Shown here piece after piece: positions 26,361-34,805 of a stretch of 64,000 nt of DNA (positions are counted from its first letter, which is position 1; each line of letters starts with the position of its first letter). The notes below the pieces were generated by a model. It saw nothing but the letters and a program-made list of their open reading frames with translations. It was not told the origin of the DNA and ran no database searches. The stretch comes from Burkholderia aenigmatica (GTDB taxonomy: Bacteria; Pseudomonadota; Gammaproteobacteria; Burkholderiales; Burkholderiaceae), in contig NZ_CABVQC010000007.1 of the NCBI RefSeq assembly GCF_902499175.1, forward strand, positions 1 to 64,000, read 5' to 3'. The translations under genes and the position numbers were made by a program.

Positions 26361-27575
26361 TCAGGCCGCCGCGCTGCTTCCCTCGACCCGCGCCTGCCGC
26401 TGGTACAGCACCATCGACAGCGCCACGCCCGCGGCAGCCGCCACCGCCGCGAACAGGAACACCTGCGGATAGCCGAACGCGCCCGCGACATAGCCGGCGA
26501 GCGGGCCCGTGATGCCGAGCGACAGGTCGAGGAACACCGAATACGCGGACAGCGCCGCGCCGCGGCTCGCGGGCGGCACGAGCGCGACGGCTTCGACGCC
26601 GAGCGCCGGGAAGATCAGCGCGAAGCCGAAGCCCGTCAGCGCGGCGCCGACGAGCGCGACGTGCGGCACGGGCGCGAGCCACAGCAGCACGAGGCCCGAG
26701 CATTCGAATGCGAACGACACGATCGCGACGCGGAAGCCGCCGTAGATCTTGATCGTGTTCGCGAACAGCAGGCGCGCACCGATGAACAGCGTGCCGAACA
26801 CGGTCAGCGACAGCGCGGCGTTCGGCCAGTGGCGCGCCGCGTAGTACAGCGTGACGAAGGTCGCGATCGAGCCGAAGCCGGCCGAGCCGAGCGCGAGGCC
26901 GAGGCCGTGCGGCAGCACGCGCGTGAACACGCTCGCATACGACATCCGCTCGCCGTGCACGAGCGGCACGGAAGCGATCAGGCGCGCGAGGTAGAAGCCG
27001 GTCGCGGCCAGCGCGATCACGATCACGCCGATCAGCGCCGGATTCAGCGTATGCGCGATCGCGACGCCGACCGGCGCGCCGAGCGCGAGCGCGCCGTAGG
27101 TCGCGATGCCGTTCCACGAGATCACCTTCGCGTTGTGCGTGACGCCGACCCGGCCGATGCCCCACAGGATCGCGCCGGTGCCGCACAGGCTCTCGCCGAC
27201 GCCGAGCACGAGCCGGCTCGCGACCAGCAGCACGAGGCTCGCGACCGGCCAGTGCGCGAGCAGCAGCGCGACGAGCAGCAGCACACCCGACACACCGCAA
27301 CCGACCAGCCCGCGCAGCACCGTCTGCTTCGGCCCGAGCGTATCGGCCAGGCGCCCCGCGAGCGGCCGCGATGCGAGCGTCGCGAAGTACTGGACGCTGA
27401 TCGCACCGCCCGCGACGATCGCGGAGAAGCCGAGGTCGTCATGGACGAAGCCCGGCAGCACCGCGAGCGGCAGGCCGATGGTCAGGTAGCAGATGAACGT
27501 GAAGCAGACGACGGACACGATTTGCAGCGTGACCGCGAACCCGCTGCGCGGCGGTGTGGCGGAATCGGTTGACAT
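26361..27575 (-). CDS. MFS transporter (YhhS/UPF0226-like)
   Basis: 404 residues, 12 membrane helices. Family landmarks: [20 protein letters not shown] in helix 1, [20 protein letters not shown] in helix 2/loop, [19 protein letters not shown], and [17 protein letters not shown]. This is the YhhS/YfcJ group of putative arabinose/drug exporters. Substrate unknown. Divergent from the xanthine dehydrogenase operon. Confidence 0.85.
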   Translation of the reverse strand: MSTDSATPPRSGFAVTLQIVSVVCFTFICYLTIGLPLAVLPGFVHDDLGFSAIVAGGAISVQYFATLASRPLAGRLADTLGPKQTVLRGLVGCGVSGVLLLVALLLAHWPVASLVLLVASRLVLGVGESLCGTGAILWGIGRVGVTHNAKVISWNGIATYGALALGAPVGVAIAHTLNPALIGVIVIALAATGFYLARLIASVPLVHGERMSYASVFTRVLPHGLGLALGSAGFGSIATFVTLYYAARHWPNAALSLTVFGTLFIGARLLFANTIKIYGGFRVAIVSFAFECSGLVLLWLAPVPHVALVGAALTGFGFALIFPALGVEAVALVPPASRGAALSAYSVFLDLSLGITGPLAGYVAGAFGYPQVFLFAAVAAAAGVALSMVLYQRQARVEGSSAAA

Positions 27576-27912
27576 GGGGTCGGAACGAATGAACGAAGCG
27601 GACGGGGGACGGCGAAAAAGGGAATCGGGATTTTCCCATGGAACCGGTTTTCACGCAGGTACCATTTAGTTAATCGCGACCTGTTTTTGAGGATGACGGA
27701 CGGTTGCGGGGGCGCAGGGAAGGGCCTGGGAGCCCCACGTGGAAAGGCCGCCGAGCGGCCCCGGCGCTCATATCGCGGCAGTTATATGGGCCCCATGCGT
27801 GATGGGCTATGGGTTGCGGAATTTGATGGTGATAGCGTGCAAACTGTCAGAAAAACGTCGGTCGAGTGCACTGCGCAGGCCGCCTTGCCCCCATTTGAAG
27901 AATCATCGAGAC
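27576..27912. promoter_or_regulatory. Intergenic region upstream of xdhA
   Basis: 337 bp between divergent genes. An A/T-rich patch at 27655-27690 may hold promoter elements. The xdhA frame is open upstream to 27739, but the translation there has no ferredoxin-like character, so the region is taken as leader. I cannot name an operator. Confidence 0.45.
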
Positions 27913-29457
27913 ATGAGTGAGCCGATCCGCTTCTACCATCGTCACGCGATCCGCGAAGTCAGCGGCGCGGACGTTACCCGCACCGTGCTGCAATACCTGC
28001 GCGAGGACGCGCATTGCACCGGCACCAAGGAAGGCTGCGCGGAAGGCGACTGCGGCGCGTGCACGGTCGTCGTCGGCGAGCTGACCGACGCCGGCGCGGT
28101 CGAGTTCAAGGCCGTCAACGCATGCATCCAGTTCCTGCCGACGCTCGACGGCAAGGCGCTGCTGACGGTCGAGGACCTGCGCCAGCCGGACGGCTCGCTG
28201 CATCCGGTGCAGCAGGCGATGGTCGACTGCCATGGTTCGCAATGCGGGTTCTGCACGCCCGGCTTCGTGATGTCGATGTGGGCACTTTACGAGAAGCACG
28301 GCCACGAAGGCTGCGGCAGCGCGTGTGCGAAGGCGAAGGACGTGCCGACGCGCACTGAGATCGCCGATGCGCTGACGGGCAACCTGTGCCGCTGCACCGG
28401 CTATCGCCCGATCGTCGATGCGGCCGTGCAGATGTTCGATGCACCGGCGCCGTCGGCGCCGGTCGACACGGCCGCGCTGGCCCGCACGCTCGCGTCGCTC
28501 AAGCGCGACGACACCTTCGACTACACGACGATCAACGGTGCGCGCTTCGCGGCGCCGCGCACGCTCGACGCGCTGGCCGCGCTGAAGGCCGAGCGGCCGG
28601 ACGCGCGCATCCTCGCAGGCAGCACCGACATCGGCCTGTGGGTCACCAAGCAGATGCGCCGGCTCGACGACCTGATCTACGTCGGCCAGATCGCCGAACT
28701 GCAGCGCGTCGTGGAACGCGGCGACTGGATCGAGATCGGCGCGGGCGTGACGGTCGAGAACGCGTATGCGGCGCTGGCTGGTACGTATCCGGAGCTGATC
28801 GAGATGTGGAAGCGCTTCGCGTCGCTGCCGATCCGCAACGCGGGCACGATCGGCGGCAACGTCGCGAACGGCTCGCCGATCGGCGACTCGATGCCGGGCC
28901 TGATCGCGCTCGGCGCGCGCGTGGTGCTGCGCGGCGGCGACACGGTGCGCGAGCTGCCGCTCGAGGCGCTGTACACGGGCTACCAGCAGAAGGACATGGC
29001 GCCGCACGAATTCGTCGTCGGCCTGAAGGTGCCGACCCGCACCGGCGCGCGCGAGAAGCTGCAGTTCCGTACCTACAAGCTGTCGAAGCGGTTCGACTCC
29101 GACATCTCGGCCGTGTGCGCGGCGTTCGCGTTCATCGCGGACGGCGACATGATCCGCGAGCCGCGCATCGCGTTCGGCGGGATGGCCGCGACGCCGAAGC
29201 GCGCGGCCCACACGGAAGCCGTGCTCGACGGCGCGCAGTGGCACGAAGCCACCGCGCAGGCCGCGATGCAGGCGCTCGAGCGCGACTACCAGCCGCTGTC
29301 CGACATGCGCGCGACGAACACGTATCGCCTCGATACCGCGAAAAACCTGATGTACCGATTCTGGCTGGAGACGCGCCCGCACGACCCGCTGCCGCCGCAA
29401 GCCCTGAATGTGCGTGAAGTGGCCGCTGAAGTCGGCACCGACGCGGCGCGCGTCTGA
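27913..29457 (+). CDS. xdhA: Xanthine dehydrogenase small subunit (2Fe-2S and FAD)
   Basis: 514 residues. N-terminal plant-type ferredoxin domain with ligands around C42, C47 and C50 (KEGCAEGDCGACTVVV), then the second 2Fe-2S domain (HGSQCGFCTPGFVMSM and LCRCTGYRPIVDA), then the FAD domain (AGSTDIGLWVTKQMRRLDDL; TIGGNVANGSPIGDSMP). It passes electrons from the molybdenum site in XdhB to NAD. Start at MSEPIRFYHR; the next gene follows after 18 bp. Confidence 0.96.
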   Translation: MSEPIRFYHRHAIREVSGADVTRTVLQYLREDAHCTGTKEGCAEGDCGACTVVVGELTDAGAVEFKAVNACIQFLPTLDGKALLTVEDLRQPDGSLHPVQQAMVDCHGSQCGFCTPGFVMSMWALYEKHGHEGCGSACAKAKDVPTRTEIADALTGNLCRCTGYRPIVDAAVQMFDAPAPSAPVDTAALARTLASLKRDDTFDYTTINGARFAAPRTLDALAALKAERPDARILAGSTDIGLWVTKQMRRLDDLIYVGQIAELQRVVERGDWIEIGAGVTVENAYAALAGTYPELIEMWKRFASLPIRNAGTIGGNVANGSPIGDSMPGLIALGARVVLRGGDTVRELPLEALYTGYQQKDMAPHEFVVGLKVPTRTGAREKLQFRTYKLSKRFDSDISAVCAAFAFIADGDMIREPRIAFGGMAATPKRAAHTEAVLDGAQWHEATAQAAMQALERDYQPLSDMRATNTYRLDTAKNLMYRFWLETRPHDPLPPQALNVREVAAEVGTDAARV

Positions 29458-29475
29458 AGACGGAGAACACCGAAC

Positions 29476-31830
29476 ATGAACCAGCAAGCAGAACCGTTCC
29501 TGAGCACCCTCGACCCGCAAGCCGACGCCGCGCAGGTGCACGTCTCGCGCGCGCACGAATCCGCGCACCTTCACGTGAGCGGGCGTGCCACCTACACCGA
29601 CGACATCCCGGTCGTCGCCGGCACGCTGCACGCGGCGCTCGGCCTGTCGGCGAAGCCGCATGCGCGGATCGTGTCGATGAACTTCGACGCGGTGCGCGCG
29701 ACGCCGGGCGTGGTCGCCGTGTTTACGGCCGACGACATCCCGGGCGTCAACGATTGCGGCCCGATCATCCACGACGACCCGGTGCTCGCGAAGGGCATCG
29801 TGCAGTTCGTCGGCCAGCCGATGTTCATCGTCGTCGCGACGTCGCATGAAACCGCGCGGCTCGCCGCGCGCCGCGCACAGGTCGACTACGAGGAGCTGCC
29901 GGCGATCCTCACCGCGCAGGAAGCGCGCGCGGCCGAAACCTACGTGATCCCGCCGCTGAAGCTCGCGCGCGGCGACGCGGCTGCGCGGCTCGCCGTCGCG
30001 CCGCACCGCAAGTCGGGCGAAATGCTGCTCGGCGGCCAGGAGCAGTTCTACCTCGAAGGGCAGATCGCGTACGCGGTGCCGAAGGACGACGACGGGATGC
30101 ACGTGTACTGCTCGACGCAGCACCCGAGCGAGATGCAGCACCTCGTCGCGCACGTGCTCGGCGTCGCGTCGCACAACGTGCTCGTCGAATGCCGCCGGAT
30201 GGGCGGCGGGTTCGGCGGCAAGGAATCGCAGTCGGGCCTGTTCGCGTGCTGCGCGGCGCTTGCCGCATGGAAGCTGCTGTGCCCGGTGAAGCTGCGTCCG
30301 GACCGCGACGACGACATGATGATCACCGGCAAGCGGCACGATTTCCATTACCGCTTCGACGTCGGCTACGACGACGACGGCCGCATCGACGGCGTGGCGC
30401 TCGACATGACGTCGCGCTGCGGCTTCTCGGCCGACCTGTCGGGCCCGGTGATGACGCGCGCGGTGTGCCACTTCGACAACGCATACTGGCTGGGCGACGT
30501 GAACATCGCCGGCTACTGCGGCAAGACCAACACGCAGTCGAACACCGCGTTCCGCGGGTTCGGCGGCCCGCAGGGCGCGTTCGCGATCGAGTACATCCTC
30601 GACGACGTCGCGCGTTCGCTCGATCGCGATCCGCTCGACGTCCGTTACGCGAACCTGTACGGCAAGACCGAACGCAACGTCACGCCGTACGGGCAGACGG
30701 TCGAGGACAATGTGCTGCAGGAACTGCTCGGCGAACTCGAGGCGACGAGCGACTACCGCGCGCGGCGCGCGGGCGTGCGCGCATTCAACGCGCGCAACAC
30801 GGTGCTGAAGAAGGGCATCGCGATCACGCCGGTGAAGTTCGGCATTGCGTTCAACGTCACGCACTTCAACCAGGCCGGCGCGCTGGTGCACATCTACACC
30901 GACGGCTCGGTGCTCGTGAACCACGGCGGCACGGAGATGGGGCAGGGGCTCAACACGAAGGTCGCGCAGGTCGTCGCGCATGAGCTCGGCATCCGCTTCG
31001 GCCGGATCCGCGTGACGGCGACCGACACCAGCAAGGTCGCGAACACGTCCGCGACGGCCGCGTCGACGGGCTCGGACCTGAACGGCAAGGCCGCGCAGGA
31101 TGCGGCGCGCCAGTTGCGCGAGCGGCTCGCGGTGTTCGCGGCGAAGCAGTTCGGCGACGGCAAGGTCGATGCGGCCGACGTGAAGTTCGGCAACGACTTC
31201 GTGTGGGTCGGCGGCAACGGCGTGCCGTTCGGCGAAGTGATCGCGAAGGCGTACCTCGCGCGCGTGCAGCTGTGGTCCGACGGTTTCTACGCGACGCCTA
31301 AGCTGTACTGGGATCAGTCGAAGCTGCAGGGCCGGCCGTTCTACTACTACTCGTACGGCGCGGCCGTGTCGGAAGTCGTGATCGACACGCTGACGGGCGA
31401 GATGCGCACGCTGCGCGTCGATGCACTGCACGACGTGGGCGCGTCGCTGAACCCGGCGCTCGATATCGGCCAGGTCGAAGGCGCGTTCATCCAGGGGATG
31501 GGCTGGCTCACGACCGAGGAGCTGTGGTGGAACCAGGGCGGCAAGCTGATGACGCATGCGCCGTCCACGTACAAGATCCCGACGGTGAACGACACGCCGC
31601 CCGAATTCAACGTGCAGCTGTTCAAGAACCGCAACGTCGAGGACAGCATCCACCGTTCGAAGGCCGTCGGCGAGCCGCCGCTGCTGCTGCCGTTCTCGGT
31701 GTTCTTCGCGGTGCGCGATGCCGTGGCCGCGGTCGGCGACTACAAGGTGAACCCGCCGCTCGATGCGCCGGCTACCGGCGAGTCGATCCTGCGCGCGGTC
31801 AGCGCAGTGCGTGCGGCGAAGGCAGGCTGA
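29476..31830 (+). CDS. xdhB: Xanthine dehydrogenase molybdopterin-binding large subunit
   Basis: 784 residues. Oxidises hypoxanthine to xanthine and urate with XdhA. Molybdenum-site signatures: GGQEQFYLEGQIAYAVP, RRMGGGFGGKESQS, AFRGFGGPQGAFAIEY with its conserved Arg, GTEMGQGLNTKVAQV, and the catalytic glutamate in KAVGEPPLLLPFS. Normal length for bacterial XdhB. Its maturation needs XdhC, which is truncated in this locus. Confidence 0.96.
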   Translation: MNQQAEPFLSTLDPQADAAQVHVSRAHESAHLHVSGRATYTDDIPVVAGTLHAALGLSAKPHARIVSMNFDAVRATPGVVAVFTADDIPGVNDCGPIIHDDPVLAKGIVQFVGQPMFIVVATSHETARLAARRAQVDYEELPAILTAQEARAAETYVIPPLKLARGDAAARLAVAPHRKSGEMLLGGQEQFYLEGQIAYAVPKDDDGMHVYCSTQHPSEMQHLVAHVLGVASHNVLVECRRMGGGFGGKESQSGLFACCAALAAWKLLCPVKLRPDRDDDMMITGKRHDFHYRFDVGYDDDGRIDGVALDMTSRCGFSADLSGPVMTRAVCHFDNAYWLGDVNIAGYCGKTNTQSNTAFRGFGGPQGAFAIEYILDDVARSLDRDPLDVRYANLYGKTERNVTPYGQTVEDNVLQELLGELEATSDYRARRAGVRAFNARNTVLKKGIAITPVKFGIAFNVTHFNQAGALVHIYTDGSVLVNHGGTEMGQGLNTKVAQVVAHELGIRFGRIRVTATDTSKVANTSATAASTGSDLNGKAAQDAARQLRERLAVFAAKQFGDGKVDAADVKFGNDFVWVGGNGVPFGEVIAKAYLARVQLWSDGFYATPKLYWDQSKLQGRPFYYYSYGAAVSEVVIDTLTGEMRTLRVDALHDVGASLNPALDIGQVEGAFIQGMGWLTTEELWWNQGGKLMTHAPSTYKIPTVNDTPPEFNVQLFKNRNVEDSIHRSKAVGEPPLLLPFSVFFAVRDAVAAVGDYKVNPPLDAPATGESILRAVSAVRAAKAG

Positions 31831-31839
31831 GATGAAACG

Positions 31840-31914
31840 GCCCCCACGTTCTCTTCGTTCGCTGCCCCCCGTGGGGGCGGTCAGCCTCCTTGGGGCGGCC
31901 CGGCGGAGGCTGAC
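31840..31914. repeat. Composite palindromic element upstream of xdhC
   Basis: Two inverted repeats in tandem: GCCCCCAC (31840-31847)/GTGGGGGC (31871-31878) and GTCAGCCTCC (31880-31889)/GGAGGCTGAC (31905-31914). I recognise the arrangement as a dispersed REP-like sequence common between Burkholderia genes. It starts 9 bp after the xdhB stop and ends exactly at the base before the xdhC start. Confidence 0.75.
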
Positions 31915-32532
31915 ATGAACGGCCCCGCACGCTCGCTCCGCACCGCGTCGACCCCGGCGTTCGCGCCGGGCACCGGCCAGCGCAACCGCGCGACCGGCAC
32001 GCCGGCGCCGATGCACATCGTGCTGTTCGGCGCCGGGCACGTCGGTCACGCGCTCGTCACGCTGTTCGGCGCGCTGCCGTGCGTCGTGCAGTGGGTCGAT
32101 ACGCGCGACGAGCTGTTCCCGGACGAATGTCCGCCGAACGTGCAGCCGGAGCCGACCGACACGCCGGAGGCCGTCGTCGACGCGGCGCCGCCCGGCGCGT
32201 ACTTCCTCGTGATGACGCACAACCACGCGCTCGACTTCTCGCTCGCCGCGCAGATCATGCGGCGGCGCGACTACGCGTACTTCGGGATGATCGGCTCGCG
32301 CACCAAGCGCGTGAAGTTCGAGCGGCGGCTTGCCGCGCGCGGCGTCGATCCGGCGCGGCTCGTGGAGATGGTGTGCCCGATCGGCGTCGCGGGCATCGTC
32401 GACAAGGCGCCGGGCGCGATCGCGGTGGCCGTGTGCGCGGAGCTGCTGCAGGCGCGCTCGGGCATGCCGGTGGCCGAAGCGAAGGCAGCCGCAGCGGGGC
32501 GGGCACGCGACGACGTGTCCTGCGCGCGGTAG
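31915..32532 (+). CDS. xdhC: XdhC accessory protein lacking the N-terminal domain
   Basis: 205 residues containing only the C-terminal Rossmann domain of XdhC: MHIVLFGAGHVGHALVTLFG (about residue 33 onward), FLVMTHNHALDFSLA, YFGMIGSRTKRVKFERRL and VCPIGVAGIVDKAPGAIAVA. Usual XdhC proteins are about 280-350 residues, with a preceding domain carrying a Moco-binding CGG motif; that domain is absent, and only 84 bp separate this gene from xdhB. Residues 1-32 are low-complexity. XdhC loads sulphurated molybdenum cofactor into XdhB, so maturation may be impaired unless another XdhC exists. An ATG at 32011 is a possible internal start. Confidence 0.75.
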   Translation: MNGPARSLRTASTPAFAPGTGQRNRATGTPAPMHIVLFGAGHVGHALVTLFGALPCVVQWVDTRDELFPDECPPNVQPEPTDTPEAVVDAAPPGAYFLVMTHNHALDFSLAAQIMRRRDYAYFGMIGSRTKRVKFERRLAARGVDPARLVEMVCPIGVAGIVDKAPGAIAVAVCAELLQARSGMPVAEAKAAAAGRARDDVSCAR

Positions 32533-32535
32533 CGC

Positions 32536-32565
32536 CGCGCGGCCAGCGCAGGGCCGCGCGTTTTT
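32536..32565 (+). terminator. Intrinsic terminator after xdhC
   Basis: Stem CGCGCGGCC (32536-32544) pairs with GGCCGCGCG (32552-32560), loop of 7, followed by TTTTT (32561-32565). It lies just past the xdhC stop and should end the xdh operon. Confidence 0.85.
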
Positions 32566-32620
32566 GCATACACTGCACGACGACGCGCGGCATCGGGCCG
32601 CGCCTTACCGTGCACATGCC

Positions 32621-33022
32621 ATGTCCGATCATCAGGTTTATCTCGACACGCTCGAATCGAGCCTCGTCGCCATCGAGCGCTGGCTATCCGGCGTCGATAC
32701 CGCGCCCGAGGCGCTCGACGCGATGCTCGCACCGTTTTCCGCCGATTTCACGATGATCCTGACCGACGGCCGCGAGGTCGACCACGACGGTACGCGCGCA
32801 CTGTTCGCAAAGCTCGCCGGCGCGAAGCCGGGGCTGCGCATCACGCTGTCGGACACTCGCGTACTTGCGGCCGACGCGTCGCATGCGACGCTCACCTATC
32901 TCGAAGCGCAGCACGCGGCTTCGGGCGAACTGCCTGCGCGCCGTGCAACCGCCGTGTTCGAGCGCGACGCGGCGGGCGTCGTGCGCTGGACCCATCTGCA
33001 GGAAACCTTCTGCACGGCCTGA
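32621..33022 (+). CDS. SnoaL/NTF2-like (DUF4440-type) protein
   Basis: 133 residues with the NTF2-like pattern: N-terminal helices, then DFTMILTDGREVDHDGTRAL and a conserved end VVRWTHLQETFC. No signal peptide. No enzymatic residues can be assigned. It follows the xdh terminator, so it is probably transcribed separately, and faces a convergent LysR gene. Confidence 0.75.
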   Translation: MSDHQVYLDTLESSLVAIERWLSGVDTAPEALDAMLAPFSADFTMILTDGREVDHDGTRALFAKLAGAKPGLRITLSDTRVLAADASHATLTYLEAQHAASGELPARRATAVFERDAAGVVRWTHLQETFCTA

Positions 33023-33056
33023 ACTCGAGCGGCCGTGCCGCGTTTTGCGCCGCGGC

Positions 33057-34004
33057 TCAGCGCTTGCGGCTGCGGGGAACCGTCAGCTCGTCGGACACGC
33101 TCTGCATCAGCGCGCACAGCCACGCGATGTCGGTCGGGCGGTCGGGCTGCGGATGCGTGAGCAGGTAGCTCTTGATGCGCGGGAACGGTACGGGCGGCGT
33201 GACGACCACGAGCGGCAGCAACTGCGCATAGTGCGTCGCGAAGCGGCGCGTCGTCGTGAAGATCAGGTCCGACTGCAGCAGCACCTGCGGGACGATCCCG
33301 AAATACGGCAGCGTCGTCACGATGCGCCGCGTGAGGCGTGCGCGCGCGAGGCCGATCTCGATCGCGTTGCGCTTGTCGCCGGTGTACGGCGTCGGCGCGA
33401 CGTGCGCGGCCGACGCATACGCTTCACGCGTGAGCGGCACGCGTGCGAGCGGGTGCGCATCGCGCATCAGGCACACGATCGTGTCGGAGAACAGGTCCTG
33501 GCGCGCGAACTGCGGGTCGGGCTTCGGCCAGTTGCCGATCACGAGATCGAGCGCGCCGGATTCGAGCGCGCCCGCGTGATCGAGCGCGGGATTCAGCGAA
33601 TCGATTTCCAGATGGGCATGCGGCGCCGCGTCGCGAAAGCGCTCGATCAGCGTCGGCATGAAGAAATCGTTCAGGTAGTCGGGCGCGGCGACGCGGAACG
33701 TGCGCCTTGCGGACGACGGATCGAAATCGCCGTGCGGCGTCGCGATGAAGTCGACCTCGCGCAGCGCGCGCTGCGCGGCCTCGAGCAGCGACGCGCCGTA
33801 TTCGGTCGGCACCATGCCGGATTTGCCGCGCACGAGGATCGGGTCGTTCAGCGTCTCGCGCAGCTTGCGCAGCGCGGTGCTGATCGCGGGCTGGGTCTGG
33901 TTCAGCCGCAGCGCGGCCTGCGTGACGCTGCGCTCGAGCAGCAGCGTGCGCAACACGCGCACGAGCCAGATATCGAGCGAGGCGGTACGGTCGTCGTCTT
34001 CCAT
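33057..34004 (-). CDS. LysR-family transcriptional regulator
   Basis: 315 residues. Helix-turn-helix near residues 25-45 (SVTQAALRLNQTQPAISTAL), followed by LRETLNDPILVRGKSGMVPT, typical of the NodD/PcpR-like branch of LysR proteins. The effector domain starts near residue 90. It is 68 bp downstream of an HCCA-isomerase-like gene on the same strand and may regulate a distant aromatic-type pathway; target unknown. Confidence 0.9.
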   Translation of the reverse strand: MEDDDRTASLDIWLVRVLRTLLLERSVTQAALRLNQTQPAISTALRKLRETLNDPILVRGKSGMVPTEYGASLLEAAQRALREVDFIATPHGDFDPSSARRTFRVAAPDYLNDFFMPTLIERFRDAAPHAHLEIDSLNPALDHAGALESGALDLVIGNWPKPDPQFARQDLFSDTIVCLMRDAHPLARVPLTREAYASAAHVAPTPYTGDKRNAIEIGLARARLTRRIVTTLPYFGIVPQVLLQSDLIFTTTRRFATHYAQLLPLVVVTPPVPFPRIKSYLLTHPQPDRPTDIAWLCALMQSVSDELTVPRSRKR

Positions 34005-34072
34005 CGGTTGGGGTGATTCAGGTGAAGCGTAACCTTACCGCAGCCGCGCGTTGGCGTGCGTGATACCGGCCA

Positions 34073-34711
34073 TCACGCACGGCCCTTCGGCAGCGCGCTG
34101 ATCCGCTTGACCTCGCGCGATTCGAGCCAGTTCGGCGTGCGCGCGCAGTACAGCACCATCGGCAGCGCGTCCTCGCCCCAGAACAGCTGCTGGTTCATCC
34201 AGAACGTCGGCACACCGAACACACCGAGCGCGATCGCGTCGGCGTTGTTGCGGGCCAGTTGCGCGGTGGTCTCCTCGAACTCGATCAATTCATCGCCGTG
34301 GCCGACGCCGACCCGCTCGCACAGTGCCGCGAAGCCTTCCGGCGTCGACGGATCGTTGCCGTCGCGCCAGATGAATCGGAACATCTCCCGTACGGTCGCG
34401 ATATCGGCGCGCAGCGCGATCGCGAGGCGCAGCAGCTTGTCCGATTCGAACGGGTGCGCGGGCGGCATCTTGAAGCGGATGCCGAGCTGCTCCGCGCGAA
34501 ACAGCGCGTGACGGTACGTGAACACGCGCTTGGCCGGCACGTCGGCGCCGGAGCGCTGCCCCCAGTGACGCTGCAGGTCGATCAACGACACGGCGGCGGG
34601 TTCGAACGGCACGTCGGGCCACTTGTCATGCTGTTCGAGCAGCAGGTAGGAGAACGGCGACACGAAGTCGAAGAACCAGGCGGGCTGGGTGGTATCGAGG
34701 CCGGTTGTCAT
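34073..34711 (-). CDS. 2-Hydroxychromene-2-carboxylate isomerase family (DsbA-like) protein
   Basis: 212 residues of the kappa-GST/DsbA-like fold. FFDFVSPFSYLLLEQ places a serine where DsbA has its first cysteine, as in HCCA isomerases (NahD). FGVPTFWMNQQLFWGED near the C-terminus is the second family motif with the cis-proline. Known members isomerise naphthalene intermediates with glutathione; the substrate here is unknown. Start at MTTGLDTTQP; the frame upstream is unrelated. Confidence 0.85.
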   Translation of the reverse strand: MTTGLDTTQPAWFFDFVSPFSYLLLEQHDKWPDVPFEPAAVSLIDLQRHWGQRSGADVPAKRVFTYRHALFRAEQLGIRFKMPPAHPFESDKLLRLAIALRADIATVREMFRFIWRDGNDPSTPEGFAALCERVGVGHGDELIEFEETTAQLARNNADAIALGVFGVPTFWMNQQLFWGEDALPMVLYCARTPNWLESREVKRISALPKGRA

Positions 34712-34805
34712 GTCGATCTCCAGTGGGTGGGGCGTGCGGCGCCTGGCGGCGGCCTTCATGTTACGCGGCGGCGCGCGCATGCGGCAATGATCGCGGATCG
34801 TCCGC

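Noticed and set aside
27662-27676. CCATTTAGTTAATCG shared with 39477-39491 as a common operator
   Set aside because: A 15-bp match between two places in 64 kb is within chance expectation, and the flanking bases do not agree.
27847-32226. A 1459-codon open frame on the minus strand
   Set aside because: It is antisense to xdhA/xdhB/xdhC, is full of Arg/His/Ala with no domain pattern, and arises from codon bias in high-GC genes.
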